This document shows positions 6,864 to 7,110 of a DNA stretch of 7,110 nt, one piece after another. The notes under the pieces were generated by a model. The model did not search any database. It saw nothing but the letters and a program-made list of their open reading frames with translations, and was not told the origin of the DNA. The stretch is taken from assembly GCA_016280345.1 (NCBI GenBank), contig JAEEGN010000276.1, positions 1 through 7,110 on the forward strand, written 5' to 3'. Made by a program: the position numbers and the translations under genes. Numbering within the stretch: the stretch's first letter is position 1; each line of letters opens with the position of its first letter. This stretch comes from Selenomonadaceae bacterium (lineage in GTDB: Bacteria; Bacillota; Negativicutes; Selenomonadales; Selenomonadaceae).

Positions 6864-7110
6864 ATGGCAATTGACATCAAGGCGTTCAGAACTGACTTCA
6901 TCCGCGAAGTTAATGACATGGCGGAAGAGAACAAATCACTTCCGACTGTCACGTTTATAAACAAAATACAGCTTCGATTCTCTGATCAGCTTGGAATGCC
7001 GACGAATCTTGATCACTGCTATATTGACCGGCCAAGGCAGGGGAAGTTCAAGCGGATGCGGCTTGACGCTGGCTCCTACGACCCGACAACAATGGAAGCC
7101 AATCTGTTTC
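6864..7110 (+). CDS. Probable AIPR family (abortive infection phage resistance) protein, N-terminal part
   Basis: An open frame starts with ATG at 6864, one base after the stop of the nuclease gene, and runs 82 codons off the right edge. The opening MAIDIKAFRTDFIREVNDMA is followed by a helical stretch (FINKIQLRFSDQLGM) and then by NLDHCYIDRPRQGKFKRMRL and DAGSYDPTTM. This pattern of an acidic helical start, a short charged strand and a LDAGSYD segment resembles the beginning of AIPR proteins (PF10592), which commonly close this type of cluster. AIPR proteins are linked to abortive phage infection in plasmid-borne lactococcal systems and may carry a nuclease fold. The main conserved domain lies outside the window, so the call rests on weak N-terminal resemblance plus context. 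An unrelated protein of the same operon is the alternative. Confidence 0.65.
   Translation, partial: MAIDIKAFRTDFIREVNDMAEENKSLPTVTFINKIQLRFSDQLGMPTNLDHCYIDRPRQGKFKRMRLDAGSYDPTTMEANLF

Larger units (their letters stand above)
361..7110 (+). other. Predicted MTase / GHKL ATPase / Z1 / PD-(D/E)XK / AIPR defence operon, right end missing
   Basis: Six same-strand genes run without intergenic space. Junctions are ATGA overlaps at 582-585, 1784-1787 and 5906-5909, an 11-base overlap at 3234-3244, and a one-base gap at 6863. The combination of a C5 methyltransferase, a MutL/MORC-type ATPase, a Z1 ATPase and a PD-(D/E)XK protein matches clusters predicted from comparative genomics as restriction-modification-like systems. 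AIPR proteins are named for abortive phage resistance. The close overlaps imply controlled stoichiometry, as expected of subunits of one complex or of toxic and protective partners. The right end lies outside the window, so further components may follow the AIPR gene. Confidence 0.85.

Overview
The window is dominated by one tightly packed, plus-strand gene cluster (about 361 to the right edge). I read it as a restriction-modification-like or phage-defence operon. The order is a small XRE/Cro-type regulator, a C5-cytosine DNA methyltransferase, a GHKL (MutL/MORC-like) ATPase, a Z1-domain P-loop helicase-like ATPase, a PD-(D/E)XK nuclease-like protein of the DUF4420 type, and the first 82 residues of a probable AIPR (abortive infection phage resistance) protein. 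Four consecutive junctions overlap: three by ATGA (4 nt) and one by 11 nt. The last gene starts one base after the previous stop. The set therefore looks co-transcribed and translationally coupled from the single convincing promoter at about 297-326.

Layout: positions 2-121 hold the C-terminal tail of an unidentified gene. Positions 122-360 are non-coding and AT-rich; they hold an extended -10 promoter, a pair of GCATTGC direct repeats over the -35 region, and a Shine-Dalgarno site. From 361 onward there is essentially no non-coding DNA.

How the genes may work together (inference): the XRE protein sets expression of the cassette. The methyltransferase would mark host DNA. The GHKL ATPase and the Z1 motor would sense or move on DNA and pass the signal to the PD-(D/E)XK protein and perhaps the AIPR protein, which carry the probable cutting activity. 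This gene set resembles the MutL/MORC-ATPase plus Z1 restriction-modification clusters predicted by Iyer, Abhiman and Aravind (2008). The cluster type is therefore known from comparative genomics; to my knowledge its mechanism is not worked out.

Organism: strong AAGGAGG-like ribosome-binding sites, a TATAAT promoter and the YozG-like XRE protein fit a Gram-positive (Firmicutes-type) or similar bacterium, and argue against Bacteroidetes, which rarely use Shine-Dalgarno sites. The first 340 bases are about 41% GC by my hand count, while two 60-base lines inside the cluster came to 60% and 52%. This fits a horizontally acquired defence island, but the species cannot be named from this window.
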